Of a DNA stretch of 50,645 bases, positions 25,488 through 34,059 are shown piece after piece (within the stretch, counting starts at the first letter, position 1; each line of letters begins with the position of its first letter). A model generated the notes under the pieces. It was given only the letters and a program-made list of their open reading frames with translations. It was not told the origin of the DNA and searched no databases. Source of the DNA: Bacteroidota bacterium. GTDB taxonomy: Bacteria > Bacteroidota > Bacteroidia > Chitinophagales > Chitinophagaceae. The DNA is taken from positions 1 through 50,645 of the forward strand of contig JAUZOE010000030.1 of assembly GCA_030706605.1 (NCBI GenBank). The letters run 5' to 3'. The translations under genes and the position numbers were made by a program.

Positions 25488-26741
25488 TCAGGATTTTAAC
25501 GAGACAACAGTCTTGTCTTTGCTAACAGCCTTATCAACTAATTTATTTAAGGTAAGCCCCTGAACTATTATAGAAAATATCACTATAAAATAACAACACG
25601 AAAGTATCACCTCCCGGTAGGGAGAAAGAGGAAGTGAAAGTGCCATCGCTATGGATATACCTCCACGCAGACCGGCCCACGTGAGAATAGAAAGATTTAC
25701 CAGGTTCACTTTACGCAATTCAAAAAAAGCAATTAATGATACGCTGATCATTCTCGCAATAAGTATAATCAAAATTGATATCAACCCGATCAGCCAGTAA
25801 TGTCTTAGGAATGGCAATATCAATAGTTGCAGCCCAATCATTACAAAAAGGATGGTATTAAGTATACCATCCAGTAATTGCCATACATTATTTAAAAATT
25901 GATTGGCAGCATGATCTTTCCCAAAACTCTTATTGCCCACCACCAGCCCGGCCACAACAGCCGCTAAAGGTATAGATGCATGAAAAAGATTGGCCACCAC
26001 AGAAATGCCCAACACAATTGCCAGTGAAATTAAAAATATGGTTTGAAAATCTTTTATAGACTTAATAAGCCGGTAAGCAATGAAACCCATTATCAATCCA
26101 ATAAGAACACCACCGATAACCTGTGTTCCGAAAGAACGCAACATTTCTAATACTGAAATTCTGTTTGTTGATTGTTTGGTAATACCCAACGTTGTTACAA
26201 AAAGAATGAGCCCGACAGCATCATTAAACATAGACTCCCCCGATATAACAGTTGCTAACTTTGGAGGAATTCTTGATTTTGTTATAATGGCGCCAACAGC
26301 AATCGGGTCGGTAGGTGAAATAAGAGCACCAAAAACAAAACAATAAATAAGGGGTAATTTTATATGCAAAAGATAAGCCGCTCCAAATATCAATCCACCA
26401 AATACACCTGTAGATACCAGCACGCCCAATGTGCTCAAAATCAATACGGGCCGTCGCAATGCTTTTAGTTTTTGATAGTCGAAATGTAAGGCGCTGGCAA
26501 AAAGCAAAAAACCCAGCATTACGTTCAACAATACTTCAGAAAAATTAATATTATGAGCGAGTTTTGTAAGCAGGTTCAATTTTTCATCCCCAATTCTTCC
26601 TATTATTAAAACAACGATAGAAACTACCACCGACATGGTCATCACCCCTATCGTGCCCGGCAGCTTTACAAACCTTTCGTTCAAATAAGAAAAACCAGCG
26701 GTAATAATTATGAGTAAAGTTATAATGGATAGTATGTCCAA
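25488..26741 (-). CDS. Na+/H+ antiporter, CPA1 (NhaP-type) family
   Basis: The 417-aa inner-membrane protein has about 11-12 helices. The CPA1 core is clear: FGALISPTDPIAVGAI holds the transport Asp region, and SGESMFNDAVGLILF gives the ND motif of electroneutral NhaP/NHE-type exchangers. It exchanges sodium or potassium for protons to control pH and salt. There is no C-terminal regulatory domain. It is the only minus-strand gene of normal size in the stress cluster and is divergent from the alcohol dehydrogenase, sharing a region of roughly 245 bases. Confidence 0.93.
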   Translation of the reverse strand: MDILSIITLLIIITAGFSYLNERFVKLPGTIGVMTMSVVVSIVVLIIGRIGDEKLNLLTKLAHNINFSEVLLNVMLGFLLFASALHFDYQKLKALRRPVLILSTLGVLVSTGVFGGLIFGAAYLLHIKLPLIYCFVFGALISPTDPIAVGAIITKSRIPPKLATVISGESMFNDAVGLILFVTTLGITKQSTNRISVLEMLRSFGTQVIGGVLIGLIMGFIAYRLIKSIKDFQTIFLISLAIVLGISVVANLFHASIPLAAVVAGLVVGNKSFGKDHAANQFLNNVWQLLDGILNTILFVMIGLQLLILPFLRHYWLIGLISILIILIARMISVSLIAFFELRKVNLVNLSILTWAGLRGGISIAMALSLPLSPYREVILSCCYFIVIFSIIVQGLTLNKLVDKAVSKDKTVVSLKS

Positions 26742-26878
26742 AGTAAGTTGTTATGATTAATTTCTTTGTGTACTTGCAAGGTAAACATAAGAAGGTTGTT
26801 GCTATGAAGAATTAATATTCAGATAACTCCATGATTGGAAACGTTGGGACAACTATATATCCAATGTTTTTCTCAAAT

Positions 26879-26946
26879 GTGTGAATAATATAACAAATCT
26901 CCGGAAATGTATAACAGTTAAGAGAATTATTCCAGACAACTTTGCA
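26879..26946 (+). promoter_or_regulatory. Three-box promoter, copy 3 (alcohol dehydrogenase)
   Basis: Box A GTGTGAATAATATAAC at 26879-26894, box B TATAACA at 26910-26916, TTTGCA at 26941-26946; offsets 31 and 62. Box B sits where a Bacteroidota -33 element would be. TGTGA-N6-TAACA inside box A also resembles a Crp/Fnr half-palindrome, centred about 62 bases before the likely transcription start. Confidence 0.7.
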
Positions 26947-26985
26947 TATAAATCTTTTTTACTTCAATTATATAAAATCATCATA

Positions 26986-28113
26986 ATGAACAGCGCAACA
27001 ACTCCAACCAAAACAACCAAGCCAGAATTAGCTTCTGAAGGAACCAAAAATGCAAATGGACTTAGTAAAAAAATGAAAGCCCTGGTATATTATGGCCATG
27101 GCAAAAAATCGTGGGAGGAGAAGCCAACGCCAGTCATTCAAAACAATACCGATGTTATTGTGAAAATAATAAAAACGACCATTTGTGGTACCGACTTGCA
27201 TATACTTAAAGGCGATGTACCTGCAGTAACAGCAGGAAGAATACTTGGGCATGAAGGAGTAGGAATTGTAGAAGAAGCAGGCAGTGCGGTTACTGGCTTC
27301 AAGAAAGGAGATCACGTAATTATTTCCTGCATCACCTCATGCGGTAAATGCGTTTATTGCAAACGAAGTATGTACTCTCATTGTGTAAATGGTGGCTGGA
27401 TACTGGGACATTTGATCGACGGAACACAGGCCGAATATGTGCGGATACCTTATGCAGATAACAGTTTGTACCATATCCCCGAAGGAAGTGATGAGGAAGC
27501 ATTGGTAATGTTGAGCGATATTTTACCAACCGGCTTTGAATGTGGCGTGCTTAATGGTAAAGTGCAACCTGGAAATACTGTCGCAATCGTAGGCTCCGGC
27601 CCTATCGGACTAGCAGCATTATTAACAGCACAATTTTATTCTCCCGCAGAAATTATTATGATTGACCCGGATGATAACAGGCTTAAAACAGCAAAGAAAT
27701 TTGGCGCCACAAAAACTATTAATAACAGCAAAGAAAATGCAATTGAAAGGGTGAAGGAACTAACAGGAGGCATAGGGGTAGATACAGCAATTGAAGCTGT
27801 GGGAATACCGACCACATTTGAGCTATGCCAATCGTTGGTTGCGCCAGGTGGTATAATTGCCAACATAGGCGTGCATGGTAAAAGTGTAGAGCTTCATCTC
27901 GAAACATTATGGTCACGGAATATCGCTATTACCACACGTCTCGTTGATACCGTTACCACATCTATGTTGCTTAAGACAGTTCAATCAAAAAAACTCGATC
28001 CAAAATTATTGATTACACATAGGTTCAAATCAAGCGACATTATAAAGGCATATGATGTTTTTGGGCATGCAGCAAAAGAAAATGCATTAAAAGTTATTTT
28101 AACCAACGATTGA
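26986..28113 (+). CDS. Zinc-dependent alcohol dehydrogenase
   Basis: A medium-chain dehydrogenase of 375 aa from ATG 26986. The frame opens at 26881, but that extension overlaps the promoter boxes. It has catalytic zinc ligands (CGTDLH, GHEGVGIVEEAG), the structural zinc cysteines in SCGKCVYCKRSMYSHC, and the Rossmann loop VGSGPIGLAA followed by MIDPDDNRL (Asp prefers NAD). It probably oxidises or reduces short alcohols or aldehydes during fermentation or redox balancing. The N-terminal 35 residues (NSATTPTKTTKPELASEGTK) are an unusual disordered leader. It begins the long plus-strand run of stress and carbon genes. Confidence 0.92.
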   Translation: MNSATTPTKTTKPELASEGTKNANGLSKKMKALVYYGHGKKSWEEKPTPVIQNNTDVIVKIIKTTICGTDLHILKGDVPAVTAGRILGHEGVGIVEEAGSAVTGFKKGDHVIISCITSCGKCVYCKRSMYSHCVNGGWILGHLIDGTQAEYVRIPYADNSLYHIPEGSDEEALVMLSDILPTGFECGVLNGKVQPGNTVAIVGSGPIGLAALLTAQFYSPAEIIMIDPDDNRLKTAKKFGATKTINNSKENAIERVKELTGGIGVDTAIEAVGIPTTFELCQSLVAPGGIIANIGVHGKSVELHLETLWSRNIAITTRLVDTVTTSMLLKTVQSKKLDPKLLITHRFKSSDIIKAYDVFGHAAKENALKVILTND

Positions 28114-28277
28114 CAGTTTAAGATTAGTAGCAAGAATAGTGGTGAATTAAAATCAGAATTATGAAAATGGAGGGATAAAGCGGCATGGTTGATGTGTGAG
28201 ATCAAATCAGATCACAACAGTATAGCGAAGAGTTATTACCTGATTATAAAATCACCATCAAAATTTAAAATGAAAAA

Positions 28278-29105
28278 ATGAAAACGGAAACAGAAACTCT
28301 CCTGGAAATTGGTATCAATGGCTTGAAAGATAATCAACCGAAATTGGGAATTAAAATTAAAAAAGGAAAGAAAAAAATATTACACAAGCTCTATGTAGAG
28401 TTAGTGAAGTTTCAAAAAGAAGTTATTGATTCTGATCTCAAACTACTCGTAATACTGGAAGGGCGTGACGCAGCTGGGAAAGACGGCACTATAAAAAGGA
28501 TTATTAAACATCTCAGCCCACGCGACACAAAAGTAGTTGCATTGGGTAAGCCATCAGACTTCCAGGAACGTGAATGGTATTTTCAACGTTACACTACTCA
28601 CTTACCCGTTTCAGGCGAATTTGTTCTCTTCAACAGGAGCTGGTACAACCGTCTTGGTGTTGAAAAAGTTATGGGTTTTTGCACGCATAAACAATACAAA
28701 TCATTTTTTACAGAAGTGAAATCATTTGAGAAAGGGCTGATTGATGGAGGTTTCATTATCCTGAAATACTATCTCGATATCAGCAAAAAGATTCAGAAAA
28801 AAAGACTGAAAGCAAGAGAGACAAATCCGCTGAAGCACTGGAAAATAAGCCCCATTGACAAGGAAGCACTAAAGCATTGGAAAGATTATTCAGATGCAAG
28901 GGATGAAATGCTTTTGAAAACAAATTTTGAAAATGCTCCCTGGTTTATCGTAAATGCAAACGATAAAGATAAAACGCATATTGCGCTTATTACGCACCTT
29001 TTACATAGAATGAAATATGCCAGGAAGGATGAAAAATTGCTTTCGCATAATTATGGTTTGGTTGATCCTGCCACACCCGAAATCATAAAGGATAAGCTTT
29101 TCTGA
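28278..29105 (+). CDS. ppk2: Polyphosphate kinase 2
   Basis: PPK2 uses polyphosphate to phosphorylate nucleotides (usually ADP or GDP to the triphosphate). The 275-aa protein has Walker A LEGRDAAGKDGTIKR, the lid and Walker B region EREWYFQRYTTHLP and LFNRSWYNRLGVEKVMGF, and KHWKISPIDKEALKHW, all typical of one-domain class I PPK2. ATG 28278 is close behind another in-frame-free ATG, and the leader is A-rich. The upstream 28114-28277 region has no gene; it contains TGTGA and TCACA separated by 12 bases near 28195-28216, not the three-box pattern. It fits an energy-reserve function in this cluster. Confidence 0.95.
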   Translation: MKTETETLLEIGINGLKDNQPKLGIKIKKGKKKILHKLYVELVKFQKEVIDSDLKLLVILEGRDAAGKDGTIKRIIKHLSPRDTKVVALGKPSDFQEREWYFQRYTTHLPVSGEFVLFNRSWYNRLGVEKVMGFCTHKQYKSFFTEVKSFEKGLIDGGFIILKYYLDISKKIQKKRLKARETNPLKHWKISPIDKEALKHWKDYSDARDEMLLKTNFENAPWFIVNANDKDKTHIALITHLLHRMKYARKDEKLLSHNYGLVDPATPEIIKDKLF

Positions 29106-29353
29106 TAATGGTTGATTAAAACCATTTGACTTCTAGCAATAACTGACCACTATCATTTTTCAGGTGATGATAAGTCCCGAATTTTATAGAAATTTCACCG
29201 GATGCGTTTGACTTAAAATTTAAAAACTATGGTTATGAACAGAGAAATATTTAATAATAATCAATTATACAACCTCTTGACTTCAGATTGCTCAACAAAA
29301 TTCAACTACATTAACAGATATGCCCCTGTTAGTTACAAACAATAAATTAGTCC

Positions 29354-29779
29354 ATGCTTATTAAAGATGAAACCATACTAACCATTAACAGAGGTTCCTC
29401 CAGCATTGAATTTTCTTTATACAAAATAGAAGAGACACTAAAACAAATATTTGACGGGCAGATAGAAAACATTGGATCCTCAAAAGCAAAACTTAGTTTT
29501 AATAATTCTGTTACTGAACAAAAAAATTGTATCAGCATTAAAGCTGCCGATCATAATGCCGCTACTCATCACCTCATTGACTGGCTGGAAAAACAGGAAG
29601 GTTTTGATTCGATCAAAGCTATCGGCCACCGCATCGTTCATGGCGTGAAACATACGGAGTCTGAAATTATCTCTCCTGAATTATTGAAGGAGTTAAAACA
29701 AATCATCACTTACGACCCCGGCCATTTGCCGGAAAAAATAAAATTGACAGAAGTTTTAGCAAGTGGTACACTTCGTTAA
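29354..29779 (+). pseudogene. ackA: Acetate kinase, N-terminal third only
   Basis: AckA makes ATP from acetyl phosphate and is normally about 400 aa. This frame encodes only 141 aa: ILTINRGSSSIEFSLY (the phosphate-binding start, with Arg for the usual Ala/Ser) and IGHRIVHGVKHTESEIIS, then YDPGHLPEKIKLTEVL and a stop. The catalytic core and the second ASKHA domain are missing, and I find no trace of them in 29780-29920, so a deletion is likely. The second glycine of H-G-G is also changed. It is almost certainly inactive. The 248 bases upstream hold no certain gene. Confidence 0.85.
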
Positions 29780-29922
29780 AACAGGTAAGCTGTTTCGATT
29801 GAAGAAGTAATGATAGCAAAATTAACTTGTTCTGTTTTAAAGTACCACGTGAAAAAATAAATGAAAGTGAAACGTGCAGCAGGAATAAGACGAAAAAATT
29901 TAGAACCCAATTATTAACAAAT

Positions 29923-29990
29923 GGGTGAATTATATAAACACCTTCATAAATTTTGTAACAGGCATCTTAATTAAAAACCTTAACTTATAA
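29923..29990 (+). promoter_or_regulatory. Three-box promoter, copy 4 (hpf), divergent
   Basis: Box A GGGTGAATTATATAAA at 29923, box B TGTAACA at 29954-29960 and a degenerate third box TTATAA at 29985-29990. The offsets 31 and 62 are kept although the sequence has drifted. The hpf start codon is 55 bases after the third box. Confidence 0.55.
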
Positions 29991-30039
29991 CAAAACAAAG
30001 ATTTCATTATAATAAAATAAATATTTAAAAATTAGCATT

Positions 30040-30354
30040 ATGACTATTCAAATTAACACAGATAAAAACTTAAGTGTACACAAAACATTCAAAGCTGAAT
30101 TAGATAGTTTGCTTTCAGAAGAATTAAGCAGGTTCAGCGAACACATCACCAGGTTGGAAGTCCATCTATCAGACGAAAATGGAAACAAACAGGGGCTAAA
30201 CGATAAACAATGCATCATTGAAGCCCGCCTTGAAGGAAGGCAGCCAATTGCAGTAACAGATAAAGCAAATGACTATGAGCTTGCAGTAAGTGGTGCAATT
30301 AAAAAATTGAAAACTTCGTTGGATACAATTGTGGGAAAATTAAAACATCATTAA
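30040..30354 (+). CDS. hpf: Ribosome hibernation-promoting factor (HPF/RaiA family)
   Basis: The 104-aa protein has the short HPF/YfiA fold: a strand-helix start (MTIQINTDKNLSVHKTFKAE), LSRFSEHITRLEVHLSDENG, then CIIEARLEGRQPIAVTDKAN and an amphipathic C-terminal helix (AVSGAIKKLKTSLDTIVGKL). Such factors bind the 30S decoding site and silence ribosomes in stationary phase. It lacks the C-terminal dimerisation domain of long HPF. It is transcribed from a three-box promoter, consistent with the dormancy theme. The 219 bases after it contain only an unassigned short frame at 30427. Confidence 0.9.
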   Translation: MTIQINTDKNLSVHKTFKAELDSLLSEELSRFSEHITRLEVHLSDENGNKQGLNDKQCIIEARLEGRQPIAVTDKANDYELAVSGAIKKLKTSLDTIVGKLKHH

Positions 30355-30573
30355 AATGACGAACAATAACAACAGGATGGTATCTCCACATTTTAAAGTA
30401 ATTAATTAAAATATCTATCACTATTATGGAAACTGAAATTATGCAGCTCAAAGTAAAGGGAACTTTATCCCTTAATTATTGCAAAAGATGAATATTTACA
30501 TGCGCAAGATGGGATAGATACCCCTGAGATAAGAGATTGAAAACAGAATTTAACAACATAAAAAATAAAAATA

Positions 30574-31572
30574 GTGACTACTACACAAATTATTTTAGCA
30601 TCCAGGCCAAAAGGACTACCGACCCTGGAAAATTTTAAAATGGAAGATGTTGCATTGCCGTCTATCCGTGATGGTGAAGTTCTATTGGAAGGCATGTATT
30701 ATTCAGTTGATCCGTATATGCGTGGCCGGATGAATGATGCCAAATCCTATGCACCTCCTTTTGAAACAGGAAAGCCGCTAAGCGGCGGAGTTGTTGCCAA
30801 AGTAATCGAAAGCAAATCAACCAATTTTAAAAGTGGCGATATAATAACCGGCAACCTGCCCTGGCAAAAAAAAATGATTGCATCGGAAAAAGATATCCGG
30901 AAGATTGATACTACTATTGCCCCGGCAAGTTATTATCTCGGCATTCTGGGCATGACAGGGCTTACAGCTTATTTTGGATTAATGCACATTGGCAAACCTA
31001 AAGCGGGCGAAACAGTTGTAGTGTCAGGCGCCGCAGGTGCGGTCGGTATGGTGGTAGGGCAAATTGCTGCTATACAAAATTGCTATGTAGTGGGCATTGC
31101 CGGCACCGATGAAAAAATCAAATTGCTGAAAGATGAATTTGGTTTTGATGATGCCATCAATTATAAAACAACTCCAGATATGAAAAAAGCGATCGCCGCT
31201 GCATGCCCAAAAGGGGTAGATATTTACTTTGACAATGTAGGGGGCTCAATTTCCGATGCAGTTATAAGCAACATTAACTTTCACGCAAGGATACCATTAT
31301 GTGGACAGATTTCATTATACAACAGCACTGAAATTCCCATGGGCCCAAGGTTACAGCCTATGTTACTAACAAGAAGTGTTTTAATGCAGGGATTTATAGT
31401 AAGCAATTTTCAATCTGAATTCCCCGAAGGTCACAAACAATTGGCAACATGGGTAAAAGAATGCAGGTTAAAATTTACGGAAACAATAGAACATGGATTT
31501 GAAAAATTGCCACAAGCGCTGCTGGGGTTATTTAAAGGAGATAATACAGGAAAGATGATCGTAGAGGTGTGA
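30574..31572 (+). CDS. NADP-dependent oxidoreductase (MDR, leukotriene B4 DH/CurA-like)
   Basis: The 332-aa zinc-free medium-chain reductase has YSVDPYMRGRMND, then GVVAKVIES, the nucleotide loop VVSGAAGAVGMVVGQIA and YFDNVGGSISDAV. These are typical of NADPH-dependent alkenal/one or curcumin reductases that detoxify reactive carbonyls. The start is a GTG at 30574; no ATG gives this N-terminus (TTTQIILASRPKGLP). It is the third nicotinamide-related enzyme context in the cluster, and it probably protects against electrophiles. Confidence 0.92.
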   Translation: MTTTQIILASRPKGLPTLENFKMEDVALPSIRDGEVLLEGMYYSVDPYMRGRMNDAKSYAPPFETGKPLSGGVVAKVIESKSTNFKSGDIITGNLPWQKKMIASEKDIRKIDTTIAPASYYLGILGMTGLTAYFGLMHIGKPKAGETVVVSGAAGAVGMVVGQIAAIQNCYVVGIAGTDEKIKLLKDEFGFDDAINYKTTPDMKKAIAAACPKGVDIYFDNVGGSISDAVISNINFHARIPLCGQISLYNSTEIPMGPRLQPMLLTRSVLMQGFIVSNFQSEFPEGHKQLATWVKECRLKFTETIEHGFEKLPQALLGLFKGDNTGKMIVEV

Positions 31573-31630
31573 ACGTCTTTCCTATATTCGAGCCAAAGTT
31601 CGAAGCGTAGGAAATCAATATAAAAAATGA

Positions 31631-32461
31631 ATGAAACTCACTAAGCCCATGACAGCTATATTATCCATAATCGGGTTGCTCATTATCATATTGGTTATCG
31701 GCAAAATAAATCTATCCATCAAATTCAGAAAAGAAGTAAAAGAGCTTTTTTCACAATCAAAAAATATTTCAGATAATAAATTCAGTTACCAGCGACTTGC
31801 GGATTTGCCCGAACCTGTTCGACGCTATTTCAAATACGCTTTAAAAGACGGGCAACCTTATATTAGTTATGCAAGAATTACACATGAAGGACAATTTAAA
31901 ACAGGATTGGATAAGAACTGGATAAACATAAAAGGAGAACAATATGCCACAACAGAAAAGCCGGGCTTTATATGGAAAGGAACTACGGCTATGTTTATTG
32001 CCCGTGATATGTATATAGGAAATAAAGGAAGGCTCGTTGTTTCGCTTTTTTCTTTATTTAAAGTGGCAAATGCCAAAGGCGAACAGTATAACCAGGGTGA
32101 ACTGCTGAGGTGGCTTGGCGAAAGTATTTTATACCCGACAAATTTACTTCCCAGTGAAAGACTGCAATGGCTTCCGATTGATTCAAATTCAGCCAGGCTG
32201 ACGTTTAACTACAATGGGCTTTCATTGTTCTTTATTATCACTTTTAACGATGTTGGTGAAATAATCCAGATGGAAACCAAACGGTATATGGATAAAACAA
32301 CATTAGCAACCTGGGTTATTAAGTGCGCTGATTATAAACAAATGAATAATGTTATGGTGCCCTTAAGCTTTGACGTATTGTGGAGATTGGAAAAAGGAGA
32401 TTTTAGCTACGCAAAATTTAATATAAAAAAGATTGAGTACGATAAAGCGGAGATGTTTTAA
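31631..32461 (+). CDS. DUF6544-like membrane-anchored protein
   Basis: The 276-aa protein has one N-terminal helix (residues 9-28, AILSIIGLLIIILVIGKINL) and a globular domain with LPEPVRRYFKYAL, ITHEGQFKT, GELLRWLGESILYPTNLLPS and a C-terminal beta-rich part. The L-P-x-P-V-x-R-Y-F and (E/Q)-L-x-R-W-L-x-E ... P-T-x-L-L-P pattern matches a DUF family (I think DUF6544/DUF6920) of unknown function. It follows the reductase by 58 bases and is probably in the same transcript. The domain is presumably periplasmic if the helix is an anchor. Confidence 0.75.
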   Translation: MKLTKPMTAILSIIGLLIIILVIGKINLSIKFRKEVKELFSQSKNISDNKFSYQRLADLPEPVRRYFKYALKDGQPYISYARITHEGQFKTGLDKNWINIKGEQYATTEKPGFIWKGTTAMFIARDMYIGNKGRLVVSLFSLFKVANAKGEQYNQGELLRWLGESILYPTNLLPSERLQWLPIDSNSARLTFNYNGLSLFFIITFNDVGEIIQMETKRYMDKTTLATWVIKCADYKQMNNVMVPLSFDVLWRLEKGDFSYAKFNIKKIEYDKAEMF

Positions 32462-32508
32462 AAGTAAAATAGTTGATAAGATTAATCATTCATAAAAATT
32501 AAACGACA

Positions 32509-32889
32509 ATGACAACAACAAAAAAATTAGGCATCTGGATGGATCATGCAAGTGCACATGTAATGGAATTTGCTGATCCTATGGTAACAAATATTGTGAT
32601 ATCCGAATCCACACATGAGGAAAAAGAGAAAACTTTGCAGAAGGGTGAAAGCATGATGCACAACAAAAACCAGCAACAGCAGGCGGAGTATTATAGAAAG
32701 TTGAGTGGCTTTATAAAGGATCATGATGAAGTACTGCTTTTTGGTCCAACCGACGCAAAAATTGAATTATTAAACTTGCTAAAGGCAGATAAGCAATTCG
32801 ATAACATAAAGATCGAAACGATGCCTTCTGAAAAAATGACAGAAAACCAGGAGCAGGCTTATGTCAGAAACTATTTTTCAAAAAACTGA
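32509..32889 (+). CDS. eRF1 domain 3-like (baeRF-type) protein
   Basis: The 126-aa protein starts KKLGIWMDHASAHVMEF, then HNKNQQQQAEYYRKLSGFI and DEVLLFGPTDAKIELLNLL, and ends SEKMTENQEQAYVRNYF. This is the eRF1_3/Pelota-like fold found in bacterial baeRF proteins, which are suspected to act at ribosomes. Linked to hpf and ppk2, a ribosome-related stress role is plausible but unproven. The assignment rests on recognition of the GIWMD and F-G-P-x-x-A-K signatures. Confidence 0.65.
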   Translation: MTTTKKLGIWMDHASAHVMEFADPMVTNIVISESTHEEKEKTLQKGESMMHNKNQQQQAEYYRKLSGFIKDHDEVLLFGPTDAKIELLNLLKADKQFDNIKIETMPSEKMTENQEQAYVRNYFSKN

Positions 32890-32930
32890 AAAGTATATTA
32901 AGCAATGTATCCATTTAACATATAATCCCA

Positions 32931-33967
32931 ATGAATAAAAAAATATTAAAGGATACGGTCACCCGCTTATTTGCAGATAGTAAAGGTTTGCTGGCAATGG
33001 ATGAAAGCACCCCTACCTGCAATAAACGATTTGCCAAATTGGGCATTCCACAAACGGAAGAAGCCCGCCGTGACTGGCGGGAATTACTGGTAACCCCACC
33101 TGATTTAAGTGAGTGCATCAGCAGCACCATATTATATGATGAGACCATTCGCCAAAATGAAAGAGATGGAACGCCCATTATTAAAGCGATCATAAATGAA
33201 GGAATTGTTGTGGGAATCAAAGTAGATAAAGGCGCCAAATTAATGGCGGGTCATCCGGGCGAAAAATTTACTGAAGGTTTGGATGGATTGCGTGAGCGCC
33301 TGAAAGAATATTTCCAGATGGGTGCCAGGTTTGCTAAGTGGCGAGCGGTAATTGCTATTGGGGATGGCATTCCCAGTCTTGCCTGTATAGAAGCGAATGC
33401 AAATATATTGGCACTTTACGCAAGCCTCTGCCAGGAAGCAGGATTGGTGCCGATTGTGGAGCCTGAGGTTCTCATGGAAGGCACGCATGATTTACAGGTA
33501 TGCTTACCATCACAGAACAAGTATTGAGAACAGTTTTCAACCATATTTATGCACAGGGGGTGATGCTGGAAGGCGCTATTTTGAAACCCAATATGGTAAT
33601 TCCTGGATTAATTTGCCCGAAGCAGGTTAGTGTTGAAGAAGTTGCAGATGCTACTATACAATGCCTCCGTCAGTCAGTTCCTGCTGCCATTGGCGGAATT
33701 GCATTTTTATCAGGAGGACGATCCGGCAAACTTGCTTCAGCTCATTTAAATGCCATGCATGTGAGGCATGAATTGAAACTTCCATGGCCATTGACATTTT
33801 CTTTTGCAAGAGCCATTCAGCAACCTGCTATGGAGATTTGGGATGGGAAAGACAAAAACATAAAAGCAGCGCAGCAGGCTTTATTTCATCGGGCCAGATG
33901 CGACCAGAAAGCACGGATGGGCCTATACAATGCCTCAATGGAAATGGTTGAAGCAATGGCGATTTAA
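32931..33967 (+). pseudogene. Class I fructose-bisphosphate aldolase, frameshifted
   Basis: Class I aldolase splits fructose-1,6-bisphosphate using a Schiff-base lysine. Two frames make the full protein of about 345 aa: the first has GLLAMDESTPTCNKRF, GIKVDKGAKLM and VPIVEPEVLMEGTHDLQ. The second has TITEQVLRTVF, the catalytic Lys in GAILKPNMVIPG, and FLSGGRSGKLASAHLNAM. The shift occurs at 33498-33502: after CAG the present GTATGC should read with one more base before it (Q-R-M-L-T-I-T). A one-base deletion with no slippery homopolymer makes mutation or assembly error most likely. All catalytic residues are present on one side or the other. Confidence 0.85.
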
Positions 33968-34059
33968 TGCCCGCTTTTTTAACTGATACAGACTAAAATG
34001 TTCTTTCTTTCGCTAAATCAGTCAATCTGTATTCTTTGACATATTATAAAAGATAGCTC

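Noticed and set aside
26881-26985. N-terminal extension of the alcohol dehydrogenase
   Set aside because: The extension overlaps the conserved promoter boxes; the ATG at 26986 gives a normal protein.
28194-28216. TGTGA and TCACA with 12 bases between, before ppk2
   Set aside because: The spacing differs from Crp sites and the three-box offsets are not met, so I do not call it a regulon member.
29229-29345. 38-codon frame before the acetate kinase fragment
   Set aside because: No family, no supporting context, and it overlaps the likely promoter region.
30427-30540. Short frame METEIMQLKVKGTLSLNYCK, shifting to a second frame ending in PEIRD
   Set aside because: It may be a gene remnant, but I cannot match it to a family and the frames are broken.
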